Shown here piece by piece: positions 23,330-32,035 of a stretch of 35,391 nucleotides of DNA. A model generated the notes under the pieces. It was not told the DNA's origin. It saw nothing but the letters and a program-made list of their open reading frames with translations, and searched no databases. This DNA comes from an uncultured Lachnospiraceae bacterium (GTDB taxonomy: Bacteria > Bacillota > Clostridia > Lachnospirales > Lachnospiraceae): the NCBI GenBank assembly GCA_910585345.1, contig CAJUDS010000021.1:1-35391 (forward strand), read 5' to 3'. The position numbers and the translations under genes are program-made. Position 1 is the stretch's first letter, and each line of letters opens with the position of its first letter.

Positions 23330-23854
23330 ATGAAAAAATTAGAAGAATACGTAAGAAGTATTCCGGATTTTCCGGAGGAGGGAATTATTTTCCGCGATGT
23401 GACAAGTGTACTGCAGGATGCAGACGGACTGCATCTGGCCATTGATACGATGCAGGATCTGATTCGTGACCTGGAATATGATGTAGTGGCCGGACCGGAA
23501 TCAAGAGGTTTTATTTTCGGGATGCCGATTGCATATAATAACAAGAAGCCGTTTGTGTTGATTCGCAAGAAAGGCAAGCTGCCGTGTGAAACGGTTTCGA
23601 TGGAGTATGATCTGGAATATGGTAAGGCGACAATTGAAATGCACAAAGATTCGGTCAGGAAGGGACAGAAGGTGCTGATCGTAGATGATTTGATCGCGAC
23701 AGGAGGCACCACGGAGGCAATGATCCGGCTGGTGGAATCTCTTGGCGGCGAGGTGGTAGGCATTGTCGTGCTGATGGAACTGGCAGGTCTGAAAGGCAGG
23801 GAACGGATACAGGGATACAGACTGGAATCTGCGATCACATACGAAGGAAAATAA
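23330..23854 (+). CDS. apt: Adenine phosphoribosyltransferase
   Basis: This 174-residue enzyme makes AMP from adenine and PRPP, the adenine salvage reaction. The start KKLEEYVRSIPDFPEEGIIF contains the APRT-specific I-x-x-I-P-D-F-P-x-x-G-I-x-F segment, GPESRGFIFGMPIAY is the substrate hood region, and VLIVDDLIATGGT at about 114-127 is the PRPP-binding loop with its acidic pair. The length is normal. It sits directly before relA/spoT, the conserved Clostridia order, and both enzymes act on purine nucleotide pools. The AAAGGA box is about 12 nt from the ATG. Confidence 0.97.
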   Translation: MKKLEEYVRSIPDFPEEGIIFRDVTSVLQDADGLHLAIDTMQDLIRDLEYDVVAGPESRGFIFGMPIAYNNKKPFVLIRKKGKLPCETVSMEYDLEYGKATIEMHKDSVRKGQKVLIVDDLIATGGTTEAMIRLVESLGGEVVGIVVLMELAGLKGRERIQGYRLESAITYEGK

Positions 23855-23908
23855 AGGGCAGAGAATGAATGGCATTTCTTAAAATATAAATGCAGGCTGG
23901 TGACGTGT

Positions 23909-26218
23909 ATGACAGAAGAGAAAAAAGAAAATGTATTTGATGACGGCAGAATTGAATCAATTGCAGAGTTCCAGAGTCCTGAGACATTGTACCAGGATTT
24001 AATTTCTCGTGTTAAAAAATACCATCCTTCCGATGATATCTCTATGATCGAAAAGGCGTACCGGACTGCGTATGAGGCGCATAAGAGCCAGGTGAGAAAG
24101 TCCGGGGAGCCTTATATTATCCATCCGCTCTGTGTCGCCATTATCCTGGCTGACCTGGAGCTGGATAAGGAGACGATTGTATCCGGGCTTCTCCATGATG
24201 TGGTGGAGGACACCATCATGACGGAAGAGGAGATCACAAAAGAATTTGGCGGCGATGTGGCGCTTCTGGTAGACGGGGTGACAAAACTGCAGCAGCTTCA
24301 GCTTTCCGGCAGTACGCAGTCCAGGTCAGGAGATAACGACAGGGTGGAAATGCAGGCGGAAAATCTGCGCAAAATGTTTCTGGCGATGGCGAAGGATATC
24401 CGTGTGATCATGATTAAACTGGCAGACAGACTGCATAATATGCGGACTCTGAAGCATATGCCGCCTGAAAAGCAGCAGCGGATTGCAAGAGAAACGATGG
24501 ATATCTATGCTCCCATTGCGCAGCGTCTGGGCATTTCCAGAATTAAGGTGGAATTGGACGATTTATCGCTGAAATATCTGGAGCCGGATGTGTATTATGA
24601 CCTGGTGGATAAAATTGCCGTCCGCAAGAGCGTTCGTGAAAAGTATATCCAGTCGATCGTGGACGAGGTCAGCGAGCATATCTACAGCGCGGGAATTAAG
24701 GCCAAAATAGACGGCCGGGTCAAACACTTTTTCAGTATCTATAAAAAAATGAAAAACCAGGATAAGACACTGGATCAGATCTATGATTTATTTGCCGTGC
24801 GTATTATTGTAGATTCTGTCAGGGACTGCTATGCTGCGCTCGGCGTTATCCATGAAATGTATAAGCCGATTCCGGGGCGTTTTAAGGATTACATTGCGAT
24901 GCCAAAGCCAAATATGTACCAGTCGCTCCATACAACGCTGATTGGCAGTTCAGGCCAGCCTTTTGAAATCCAGATTCGTACTTATGAGATGCACAAAGCG
25001 GCCGAATATGGGATAGCCGCCCATTGGAAATATAAGGAAGCCTCCGACGGGAAAAAGGTGGAAGCGCAGGAGGAAGAGAAACTGGTATGGCTGCGGCAGA
25101 TTTTAGAGTGGCAGAAAGATATGTCCGACAATCGGGAGTTTATGAAACTGCTGAAAAGCGATCTTGATTTGTTTTCGGACAGTGTCTATTGTTTTACACC
25201 GACAGGAGACGTGAAAAACCTGCCCGCAGGCTCCACCCCGATTGATTTTGCCTATATCATTCACAGCGCGGTAGGAAATAAAATGATTGGCGCGAGAGTC
25301 AACGGCAAGCTGGTGACAATTGATTATGAGATCAAAAACGGGGACCGCATTGAGATATTGACTTCACAGAACTCCAAAGGGCCCAGCCGGGACTGGCTGA
25401 ATATTGTAAAGAGCACCCAGGCGAAAAATAAAATTAACCAGTGGTTCAAAAACGAGTTAAAAGAAGACAATATTATCAAAGGGAAAGAACTGATTCTGGC
25501 CTATTGCAAGGCCAAGTCCATTGATACGTCGCTGATACTGCGTCAGGCTTACATGGATTATGTGATGCGGAAATACGGGTTCCGGGATTGGGAATCGGTG
25601 CTTGCGGCAGTAGGGCATGGCGGCCTGAAAGAAGGGCAGATTCTTAATAAAATGAAAGAGCTCTATGACAAAGAGCATAAAAAGGAACTAACGGACGAGG
25701 AAGTACTTGCAGATGTGGCGGTCAACGCACAGACAAAGCGGATGCGTCCAAAATCTTCCAGTGGTATTGTAGTCAGGGGCATCCATGATGTGGCGGTGCG
25801 TTTTTCCAAATGCTGTTCCCCGGTGCCGGGAGATGAAATCGTAGGATTTGTGACAAGGGGCAGAGGTGTGTCCATCCACCGCACAGACTGTATTAATATT
25901 ATCAATCTTTCCGAGATGGAACGGGTGAGGCTGATTGATGCGGACTGGCAGGCATCCGGACAGTCTGCGGAAGGGGAAAAATATCTGGCGGAGATTAATA
26001 TCTTTGCCAATAACAGAAACGGCCTTCTGGCTGATGTTTCCAAAGCGCTGACGGAGAAAAATATCGATATTCTGGCTATGAATACAAGAACAAGCAAACA
26101 GGGAACTGCGACAATGTCGGTCAGCTTTGAAATTGGCAGCCGTGAAGAGCTGCAGCGCGTAATCGATAAAATTAGAACGATTGAAAGTGTAGTGGATATT
26201 GAAAGGACGACAGGCTGA
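23909..26218 (+). CDS. relA: Bifunctional (p)ppGpp synthetase/hydrolase (RelA/SpoT)
   Basis: This 769-residue stringent-response enzyme makes and degrades (p)ppGpp. The N-terminal HD hydrolase domain (about 45-195) keeps the metal motif L-H-D-V-V-E-D-T near residue 95, so hydrolysis should be active. The synthetase domain (about 230-350) contains RFKDYIAMPKPN near 324 and the EIQIRT strand. TGS (about 427-490) starts VYCFTPTGDVKNLPAGSTP, then a helical and CC-type zinc region (VRFSKCCSPVPGDEI), and the C-terminal ACT domain (about 690-765). The domain order and length match Gram-positive Rel. ATG 23909 is chosen over an in-frame GTG at 23900 because AGGCTGG lies 8 nt ahead of it. The MBL gene starts 2 nt after its stop. 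Confidence 0.97.
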   Translation: MTEEKKENVFDDGRIESIAEFQSPETLYQDLISRVKKYHPSDDISMIEKAYRTAYEAHKSQVRKSGEPYIIHPLCVAIILADLELDKETIVSGLLHDVVEDTIMTEEEITKEFGGDVALLVDGVTKLQQLQLSGSTQSRSGDNDRVEMQAENLRKMFLAMAKDIRVIMIKLADRLHNMRTLKHMPPEKQQRIARETMDIYAPIAQRLGISRIKVELDDLSLKYLEPDVYYDLVDKIAVRKSVREKYIQSIVDEVSEHIYSAGIKAKIDGRVKHFFSIYKKMKNQDKTLDQIYDLFAVRIIVDSVRDCYAALGVIHEMYKPIPGRFKDYIAMPKPNMYQSLHTTLIGSSGQPFEIQIRTYEMHKAAEYGIAAHWKYKEASDGKKVEAQEEEKLVWLRQILEWQKDMSDNREFMKLLKSDLDLFSDSVYCFTPTGDVKNLPAGSTPIDFAYIIHSAVGNKMIGARVNGKLVTIDYEIKNGDRIEILTSQNSKGPSRDWLNIVKSTQAKNKINQWFKNELKEDNIIKGKELILAYCKAKSIDTSLILRQAYMDYVMRKYGFRDWESVLAAVGHGGLKEGQILNKMKELYDKEHKKELTDEEVLADVAVNAQTKRMRPKSSSGIVVRGIHDVAVRFSKCCSPVPGDEIVGFVTRGRGVSIHRTDCINIINLSEMERVRLIDADWQASGQSAEGEKYLAEINIFANNRNGLLADVSKALTEKNIDILAMNTRTSKQGTATMSVSFEIGSREELQRVIDKIRTIESVVDIERTTG

Positions 26219-26219
26219 T

Positions 26220-26852
26220 ATGGCGGATTTAAAGATAGGGCGTCTGATGATGGGGATCTGTCAGACAAACTGCTATTTTGTGTACCAGGAAGGAAAAAGC
26301 GAAGTGATTTTTATCGATCCCGCGGATAAGGGCGGATATATTTATGACGCCCTGCAGGAGAGAGGGTTTACGGTGGCGGGTATTTTGCTGACGCACGGAC
26401 ATTTCGACCATATATGGGGACTGGAAGAACTGCGTGAGAAAAGCGGCGCCAAAGTATATGCCTGTGAGACGGAGAAAGCGCTCTGCAATGACGCGCGGCT
26501 GAATGTATCTGCCGGGGTGGGAAGAGCATGCACTGTAGATGCGGATGTGTATGTGAAGGACGGAGAGGAGATTACCATTTCCGGGATTACATGCAGACTG
26601 ATTGCGACACCGGGTCATACGCAGGGAAGCTGCTGCTATTATTTTGCCGGGGGCGGTTTCCTGGTCAGCGGGGACACGCTTTTTGCGGAGTCCGTAGGAA
26701 GGACAGATCTGCCGACGGGAAACATGAGCAGCCTGGTACGCTCTATTCAAGAAAGGCTGTTTGTGCTGCCGGATGAAACGAAAGTTTACCCGGGACACGG
26801 AGAGGCGACGGAGATTGGGCATGAAAAACGGTATAATCCGTTTTGCGTATAA
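26220..26852 (+). CDS. MBL-fold metallo-hydrolase (glyoxalase II-like)
   Basis: This 210-residue cytoplasmic hydrolase has a complete metallo-beta-lactamase motif set: T-H-G-H-F-D-H (about 59-64), TPGHTQGS with the third histidine, FLVSGDTLF with the bridging Asp, and VYPGHGEATEIGHEK at the end. The small size and the motifs match the YqgX-type hydroxyacylglutathione hydrolase-like branch, which has no proven glutathione substrate in these bacteria. It starts 2 nt after the relA stop and the only AAAGGA is about 14 nt away, so translation is probably coupled to relA. The same gene follows rel in many Clostridia. Confidence 0.9.
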   Translation: MADLKIGRLMMGICQTNCYFVYQEGKSEVIFIDPADKGGYIYDALQERGFTVAGILLTHGHFDHIWGLEELREKSGAKVYACETEKALCNDARLNVSAGVGRACTVDADVYVKDGEEITISGITCRLIATPGHTQGSCCYYFAGGGFLVSGDTLFAESVGRTDLPTGNMSSLVRSIQERLFVLPDETKVYPGHGEATEIGHEKRYNPFCV

Positions 26853-26921
26853 CAGAAATGGGTAGCGGCAGTGGCGGGATGATTTATGTTTCGTCTGTCG
26901 GCCGTACAACAGGAAAAACAG

Positions 26922-28385
26922 ATGATAGCAGTCGTATTAAACATAGAGGGATTCGAGTATGATATCCATTCTCTTGTCAAGGCTTTTTACCCGCAGTCCG
27001 ATGTAAAAGTATTTGTGGAGGGGAAAAAGGATATTGTCTCTGACCCGGGATTACCGATGTTAAAAATCATCAGGAGCAGTGAGAAAGCGCAGCTGCGCCT
27101 TGGCACATATCCGGAGTCTGTTCCGGCCATCGTGCGGGAACAGCCAATTTGCGGGAACGCGGAGAAAAGCCAGGTTAAAAATATACTCAAACAATTGATT
27201 TATCAGGCATTATCTGCATACACGAGAAAGAAACTGCCGTGGGGAACGCTGACGGGTATCCGTCCCACAAAGATTGCCATGGGACTTCTGGAAACAGAGC
27301 GGACAGAAGAAGAGATTTTACGGTATCTGCAGGATACTTATTATCTCAGTCCGGAAAAGGGAGTCCTGAGCATTGCTATTGCAAAGCGGGAAAAGAAGCT
27401 GCTTTCCTGCATGCATGGACAGGATGGATACAGTCTTTATATCGGGATTCCCTTTTGTCCGACAACTTGTCTGTACTGTTCGTTTCCTTCTTATCCGATC
27501 GGTATGTGGAAGGATGGCGTGGCGGATTATCTGACTGCGCTGGAACGGGAAATTGATGAGACGGCGCAATTGTTCCGTCATAAAATACTGGACAGCGTCT
27601 ATATCGGCGGCGGGACGCCTACAACACTGGAACCGGCGGAGCTGGAACGGCTGCTGCGAAAAATAACGACAACTTTCCGTATGGAAACGGCAGCCGAGTT
27701 TACGGTGGAGGCGGGGCGTGCCGACAGTATTACGCGGGAAAAACTGTGCGTGTTAAAGAGATATGGCGTAACGCGCATTTCCATTAATCCCCAGACGATG
27801 AAACAGGAAACGCTGCGGCTGATTGGCAGACAGCATACGGTGGAAGCGGTGAGAGAGGCCTTTGCTCTGGCAAGGCAGTGTGGATTTGACAATATCAATA
27901 TGGACCTGATTCTGGGACTGCCGGGAGAGACGGAGGCGGATGTGAAAAATACGGCGGAGGCGGTAAAACGCCTGCGGCCGGACAGCCTGACAGTGCATTC
28001 CCTGGCCGTAAAAAAAGCGTCGCGGTTAAAGCAGTGGACTATGGAAAACGGTATGGACGGTATGCACAATACCGATGAAATGATGCGGATTGCCGCAGAG
28101 GCAGCGGCGGATATGGGGATGAAACCGTATTACCTGTACCGGCAGAAGAATATATGCGGTAATTTAGAAAACGTAGGATATGCAAGGGAAAACTGCTTCG
28201 GCATATACAACATCCTGATGATGGAGGAGAAACAGACCATAGTCGCCTGCGGAGCCGGTAGCGTGTCAAAGAGGGTATACCCTGACGGACGTATCGAAAG
28301 ATGCGAAAATGTCAAGGATGTAGCGTCTTTCATAGAAAGAATCGATGAAATGATTGAGAGAAAACGGAAACTTCTTGAGGATTAA
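26922..28385 (+). CDS. hemZ: Coproporphyrinogen dehydrogenase HemZ (radical SAM)
   Basis: This 487-residue radical SAM enzyme is of the oxygen-independent coproporphyrinogen III oxidase type. The [4Fe-4S] motif C-x3-C-x2-C is at Cys179, Cys183 and Cys186 in FCPTTCLYCSFPSYP, GGGTPT is the SAM-binding glycine motif, and the later NINMDLILGLPGET strand fits the family. An N-terminal segment of about 160 residues is typical for HemZ and absent from HemN. An earlier ATG at 26886 is in frame, but the product from 26922 starts with the conserved M-I-A-V-V-L and has AGGAAA ahead. In heme-poor Clostridia the true reaction may differ. The stop is followed within 15 nt by the left end of the conjugative element. 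Confidence 0.9.
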   Translation: MIAVVLNIEGFEYDIHSLVKAFYPQSDVKVFVEGKKDIVSDPGLPMLKIIRSSEKAQLRLGTYPESVPAIVREQPICGNAEKSQVKNILKQLIYQALSAYTRKKLPWGTLTGIRPTKIAMGLLETERTEEEILRYLQDTYYLSPEKGVLSIAIAKREKKLLSCMHGQDGYSLYIGIPFCPTTCLYCSFPSYPIGMWKDGVADYLTALEREIDETAQLFRHKILDSVYIGGGTPTTLEPAELERLLRKITTTFRMETAAEFTVEAGRADSITREKLCVLKRYGVTRISINPQTMKQETLRLIGRQHTVEAVREAFALARQCGFDNINMDLILGLPGETEADVKNTAEAVKRLRPDSLTVHSLAVKKASRLKQWTMENGMDGMHNTDEMMRIAAEAAADMGMKPYYLYRQKNICGNLENVGYARENCFGIYNILMMEEKQTIVACGAGSVSKRVYPDGRIERCENVKDVASFIERIDEMIERKRKLLED

Positions 28386-28397
28386 AAAGAGTTTTTG

Positions 28398-28440
28398 TTG
28401 TACATCAAAATAGGGTTAGTACATCAATTGTACATCAATT
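28398..28440. repeat. Three GTACATCAA direct repeats near the ICE left end
   Basis: GTACATCAA occurs at 28400-28408, 28419-28427 and 28430-28438. The second and third copies are 11 bp apart and the longer word GTACATCAATT is repeated there. Such short direct repeats just inside an element end are typical arm-type binding sites of tyrosine integrases; the binding protein is not in this window. Confidence 0.6.
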
Positions 28441-28466
28441 TTTTACCCAATGGTACTGAATAATAC

Positions 28467-28494
28467 TTGATGATGTAGAGGAACAACCTAATAT
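28467..28494 (+). promoter_or_regulatory. Candidate promoter at the ICE left end
   Basis: TTGATG (28467-28472) and TAATAT (28489-28494) lie 16 bp apart. The predicted start is at the foot of the terminator hairpin described next. Confidence 0.45.
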
Positions 28495-28501
28495 AGCGCC
28501 T

Positions 28502-28542
28502 AAAGGACAATCTTATTCTAACGAATAGGACTGTCCTTTTTT
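28502..28542 (+). terminator. Terminator or attenuator hairpin at the ICE left end
   Basis: AAAGGACA and TGTCCTTT close a long stem (with ATTC/GAAT inside) followed by TTTTTT. It could end hemZ transcription, or attenuate a transcript starting near 28500. The following TGTTATAGT (extended -10) could start the element operon. Confidence 0.75.
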
Positions 28543-28577
28543 GTTATAGTCAATCATCAAGAATGGAGGAAAAATGT

Positions 28578-29039
28578 ATGAGTAGTACAGCGTTAGGAGC
28601 AGAGAAAGCGATTATTTTTATCAGCGATGCACATGAAAAATTCTACTACGAGAAATTAAAAGAGGTCAGGTATCAGGATGTGTACCACAAAGCACTTGTA
28701 TATTGTCTTGGTATCAGCGATGACACAAGAAGAAATATCAAAAGTATTTATGATTTTAAGACAGGCTGCGTGAAAACGGAGTGCCTGCATGAAGGCTGGC
28801 AGACCAGCGGGAGCGTGAAAGTAGTCAGGATGGCGTATAACCTTTACTGCAATGGTACGCCAAGTGTCTTTGATTACGATGATGCGGAGGAACAGGTGGA
28901 CGAGTGCAGACGGTACACAGTGGAAGAACTGTTCTGCTGTGCCTATGCACCCTATTTTTGGCAGGCAATACAGATTCGGTATCCGGAATACGCAACGTAT
29001 AACCACGATCTGTACGCCATGTTCGGAGGACGGGACTGA
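28578..29039 (+). CDS. DUF6075-like protein of conjugative element
   Basis: This 153-residue soluble protein is of a type regularly found at the parA end of Lachnospiraceae conjugative elements (DUF6075-like). Recognisable parts are KAIIFISDAHEKFYYEKLKE at the N-terminus, VYHKALVYCLGISDDTRRNI, YDFKTGCVKTECLHEGWQTS, and a C-terminal aromatic stretch (YAPYFWQAIQIRYPEYATYN). Its function is not established. An in-frame ATG at 28563 is part of the GGAGGA box region, so ATG 28578, 8 nt from that box, is the start. The stop overlaps the next small gene by one base (TGATG), which shows translational coupling. Confidence 0.75.
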   Translation: MSSTALGAEKAIIFISDAHEKFYYEKLKEVRYQDVYHKALVYCLGISDDTRRNIKSIYDFKTGCVKTECLHEGWQTSGSVKVVRMAYNLYCNGTPSVFDYDDAEEQVDECRRYTVEELFCCAYAPYFWQAIQIRYPEYATYNHDLYAMFGGRD

Positions 29040-29218
29040 TGTTAAAGGTTAGGCTTATGGGAACGAAGAACGATATTAAGTGGTTCGGGAAGATTTTACA
29101 GAGGAACCCGAAAATCGAAGTGACGGAGTTTTCCGATATGTTCCCAAACAAAGGGACAAAGAAATATTACCGGACTTATGTGGAAGTCAGGAAAAGCAAC
29201 GTAAAAGAAAACCAGTAG
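29039..29218 (+). CDS. Small 59-residue basic protein
   Basis: This short gene begins at ATG 29039, sharing one base with the previous stop, and ends at TAG 29216-29218. The product is basic (MLKVRLMGTKNDIKWFGKIL then a region with KYYRTYVEVRKSN) and reads as an alpha/beta fold of about 60 residues. I recall similar small proteins labelled DUF3970-like between the DUF6075-like gene and parA in conjugative elements, but that assignment is tentative. The coding sequence continues to within 19 nt of parA, so the four genes form one operon. Confidence 0.6.
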   Translation: MLKVRLMGTKNDIKWFGKILQRNPKIEVTEFSDMFPNKGTKKYYRTYVEVRKSNVKENQ

Positions 29219-29236
29219 AAGAAAAGGAGAATCATC

Positions 29237-30022
29237 ATGTGTAAAATAATCGCAATCGCAAACCAGAAAGGCGGTGTGGGCAAGACCACCACCACAAGCA
29301 ATTTAGGAATCGGGCTGGCAAAACAGGGAAAGAAAGTGCTTCTGATTGATGCGGACGCACAGGGCAGTCTGACCGCAAGTTTAGGCTTTACAGAGCCGGA
29401 CAGTCTGGAAGTCACGCTTGCAACCATTATGGGGGATTTAATCAATGACGAGGAAGTAGAGCCGGGAGAAGGCATTCTCCACCATGAGGAAGGGATAGAC
29501 TTAATGCCGGGGAACATTGAGCTTTCCGGTCTGGAGGTTTCCCTTGTGAATGTGATGAGCCGGGAAACGGTACTGAGGTCGTACATAGAGATTGTCCGGG
29601 AAAGTTACGATTATATCTTGATTGACTGTATGCCTTCCCTCGGCATGATTACCATAAATGCCTTTGCCTGCGCCGACAGTATCCTGATACCCGTACAGGC
29701 GGCATACCTGCCCGTCAAAGGCTTGCAGCAGCTTATTAAGACGGTGGGAAAGGTAAAGCGGCAGATTAACCCGAAGCTGGAGATTGAAGGGATTCTGCTT
29801 ACAATGGTGGACAGCCGGACGAACTACGCAAAGGACATCAGCTCCATGCTGAAGGAAGCCTATGGAAGCCGGGTAAGGATATTTGCCAATGTCATTCCTA
29901 TTTCTGTCCGGGCGGCAGAGATTTCAGCGGAAGGCGTCAGCATCTATAAGCATGATCCAAAGGGGAAAGTGGCGTCAGCTTATGATTCTCTGACAAAGGA
30001 GGTGCTTGCAGATGGGCAGTAA
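29237..30022 (+). CDS. parA: ParA-family partition ATPase
   Basis: This 261-residue deviant Walker ATPase positions DNA by dynamic nucleoid binding. The P-loop K-G-G-V-G-K-T-T-T is at residues about 10-18, the A' motif is VLLIDADAQGSLTASLGF, and Walker B reads YILIDCMPSLG. The length fits small plasmid ParA/Soj without an N-terminal DNA-binding domain. An AAAAGGAGAA box precedes the ATG. It overlaps parB by 11 nt. A ParA/ParB pair in an integrated element suggests maintenance of the excised circular form, matching the replication initiator downstream. Confidence 0.95.
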   Translation: MCKIIAIANQKGGVGKTTTTSNLGIGLAKQGKKVLLIDADAQGSLTASLGFTEPDSLEVTLATIMGDLINDEEVEPGEGILHHEEGIDLMPGNIELSGLEVSLVNVMSRETVLRSYIEIVRESYDYILIDCMPSLGMITINAFACADSILIPVQAAYLPVKGLQQLIKTVGKVKRQINPKLEIEGILLTMVDSRTNYAKDISSMLKEAYGSRVRIFANVIPISVRAAEISAEGVSIYKHDPKGKVASAYDSLTKEVLADGQ

Positions 30023-30902
30023 TATAAAATCAAGAAGCGCATCGAAGGTTACTCTGGAAAAATTCGATGATTTATTCGGCGGAAATGCCGCACAGGAAAA
30101 CGGAGTAGAGCAGATTATCAATGCGCCGCTGGCAGAGCTTTACACGTTCAAAGACCACCCGTTCCGGGTGGAGGACGATGAGAAGATGGAGGAAACAACC
30201 GAGAGTATCCGCCAGTACGGGGTGCTTGTGCCGGGGATTGCAAGACCGAGGGCGGGCGGCGGCTATGAAATCATAGCCGGACACCGCCGCAAACGTGGCT
30301 CGGAGCTTGCCGGAAAGACGGAGATGCCTGTGGTTGTCCGCAACTATACCGATGATGAAGCTACGATTATCATGGTGGATTCCAATATCCAGAGGGAGGA
30401 CATCTTGCCAAGCGAAAAGGCAAGAGCCTACAAGATGAAATATGAAGCCATGAAGCATCAGGGGAAGAAGTCAGGCAGAAACACACTGGATGAGGTCGGG
30501 GAAGCTGCCGGGGAGAACGCTAAAAAGGTTCAGCGGTATATCTGGCTCTCCCGCCTGTCTGATGAACTCCTTGCTATGGTGGACGGTAAGAAACTCGGCT
30601 TTTCACAGGGCGTTGACATTTCCTTTCTTGCGGAAGAAGCGCAAGGGTGGGTACAGGCAGTCATAGAGGAAAAAGGCTGTAACGTCAGCATGGCGCAGTC
30701 GGCAAAAATCAAGGAATATGGCAAGACCGGGGAGCTTACCCTTGCAATGGTGCGCCTGATACTGACGGAGGAAAAGCCGAAGGAACGGAAAGTGACACTG
30801 AAAGCGGATAAAATCAGCGAATATTTTGCGGAGGATTGCAGCAGTGAGGAAATAGAGGGCATCATCATTCAGCTATTGGATGAATGGAAGAAAAGACAAT
30901 AG
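30012..30902 (+). CDS. parB: ParB/Spo0J-family partition protein
   Basis: This 296-residue protein shows the ParB N-terminal CTPase domain with the box II arginine patch (GGYEIIAGHRRKRGSELAGK, residues about 85-104), preceded by a DHPFRVEDDEKMEE segment. A helix-turn-helix region follows near 150-185 (LDEVGEAAGENAKKVQRYIW) and a C-terminal dimer-type helix ends the protein. The ATG at 30012 sits inside the end of parA behind an AAAGGAGGT box. No obvious parS site was found by eye. ParB probably pairs with the upstream ParA to stabilise the circular element. Confidence 0.93.
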   Translation: MGSNIKSRSASKVTLEKFDDLFGGNAAQENGVEQIINAPLAELYTFKDHPFRVEDDEKMEETTESIRQYGVLVPGIARPRAGGGYEIIAGHRRKRGSELAGKTEMPVVVRNYTDDEATIIMVDSNIQREDILPSEKARAYKMKYEAMKHQGKKSGRNTLDEVGEAAGENAKKVQRYIWLSRLSDELLAMVDGKKLGFSQGVDISFLAEEAQGWVQAVIEEKGCNVSMAQSAKIKEYGKTGELTLAMVRLILTEEKPKERKVTLKADKISEYFAEDCSSEEIEGIIIQLLDEWKKRQ

Positions 30903-30919
30903 AGGGGAGGTGCATCAGC

Positions 30920-32035
30920 GTGGATGGCACAATAAAATTTGACTATTATTATGGCATCGAAGCGGAACAGTTTTCTTTTTACCGAGTTCCGAGGCTGCTG
31001 ATAAAAGACGCAAGGTTTAAAGAGTTGTCCAGCGATGCAAAGCTCCTTTATGGTCTGATGCTTGACAGGCTGGCATTGTCAATCAAGAATGGCTGGCTTG
31101 ACGAAGAAAACAGGGTGTATATCCATTACACCCTGGATAACATAATGGAGGATTTGGGATGCGCAAGGGAGAAATGCGCCAAAGTGATTGCGGAGCTTGA
31201 CAGCAAAAAGGGAATCGGTCTGATTGAGAAGAAAAGGAGGGGACTGGGCAAGCCGGACATCATCTATGTGAAGAATTTTGCGACACTGGATACCGGGAAA
31301 GAACCGGGCGGAGAGCCGGAAAAGCCGGATAATGCTGACAATTCCGCAGAAGTTCGGAAACCGAACTTCAAGAGGTTCGATAATCAAACTTCAAGAAGTT
31401 CGGAAATCGAACTTCAAGAGATTCGGAAACCGAACTTGCAGGAGTTCGGAAACCGAACTTCAAGAAGTTCGGAAACCGAACTTGCGGAAGTTCGGGAATC
31501 GAACCCTAATTATAACAATACTAATTATACTGATCTGAGTTATACCAATCCTATCAATCAATCGGATAGAGAAACAGAAAAACAGGAACCGGGCAAGCCG
31601 GATAATGGTATGATTGATGTGATGGATGAAGCCAGCGCCTACATGGAAATCATTAAGGAAAATATTGAGTATGAGCATCACATGAAATATGGCGATTGGA
31701 GTGAAAAAGGTCTGTATGAGGAACTGTATGAGGTAATCTGCGAGATTGTGTGCGTGAAGCGTAAGACGGTAAAGGTCAACGGGGAAGATTACCCGTATGA
31801 GCTTGTAAAGTCTAAGTTTTTAAAGCTGGACGGCTCCCATTTGGAATATGTCATCGGGTGCATGAAGGAAACCACAACAAGGATAACCAACATCAGGGCG
31901 TACATGGTGACTGCCCTCTACAATGCCCCGAATACCATAAACCATTATTACCAGCAGTTGGTTCAGCATGATATGTATGGAGGCGGCTGGGAAGAAAAAG
32001 GGATGTTTGAGCGCAAAGCGGAAGGAGATGGATAA
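30920..32035 (+). CDS. repA: RepA_N-type replication initiator
   Basis: This 371-residue initiator has a RepA_N domain at residues about 5-120 (FYRVPRLLIKDARFKELSSD then KLLYGLMLDRLALSIKNGW and VYIHYTLDNIMEDLGC), a winged helix that binds origin repeats. Residues about 143-195 are a low-complexity region encoded by 23-bp iterons. The C-terminal domain, from about 235, is helical and probably interacts with the host replication machinery. The GTG start at 30920 follows GGGGAGG by 9 nt; an earlier ATG at 30884 overlaps parB and has no site. In RepA_N plasmids the origin lies inside this gene. The ICE therefore probably replicates as a circle. Confidence 0.88.
   Translation: MDGTIKFDYYYGIEAEQFSFYRVPRLLIKDARFKELSSDAKLLYGLMLDRLALSIKNGWLDEENRVYIHYTLDNIMEDLGCAREKCAKVIAELDSKKGIGLIEKKRRGLGKPDIIYVKNFATLDTGKEPGGEPEKPDNADNSAEVRKPNFKRFDNQTSRSSEIELQEIRKPNLQEFGNRTSRSSETELAEVRESNPNYNNTNYTDLSYTNPINQSDRETEKQEPGKPDNGMIDVMDEASAYMEIIKENIEYEHHMKYGDWSEKGLYEELYEVICEIVCVKRKTVKVNGEDYPYELVKSKFLKLDGSHLEYVIGCMKETTTRITNIRAYMVTALYNAPNTINHYYQQLVQHDMYGGGWEEKGMFERKAEGDG
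31349..31504 (+). repeat. 23-bp iteron array inside repA (candidate origin)
   Basis: Six full 23-bp units (31349, 31372, 31395, 31418, 31441, 31464) and a partial seventh (31487-31504) run head to tail. The core of each is GTTCGG-AAA-CCGAAC or close to it, itself a dyad. Because 23 is not a multiple of 3, three units make one 69-bp, 23-residue protein repeat. This is the expected layout for an origin within the initiator gene. Confidence 0.85.

Noticed and set aside
31278..31538. Plus-strand alternative frame through the repA iterons
   Set aside because: The frame is open only because the 23-bp iteron lacks stops in all frames; there is no ribosome site.
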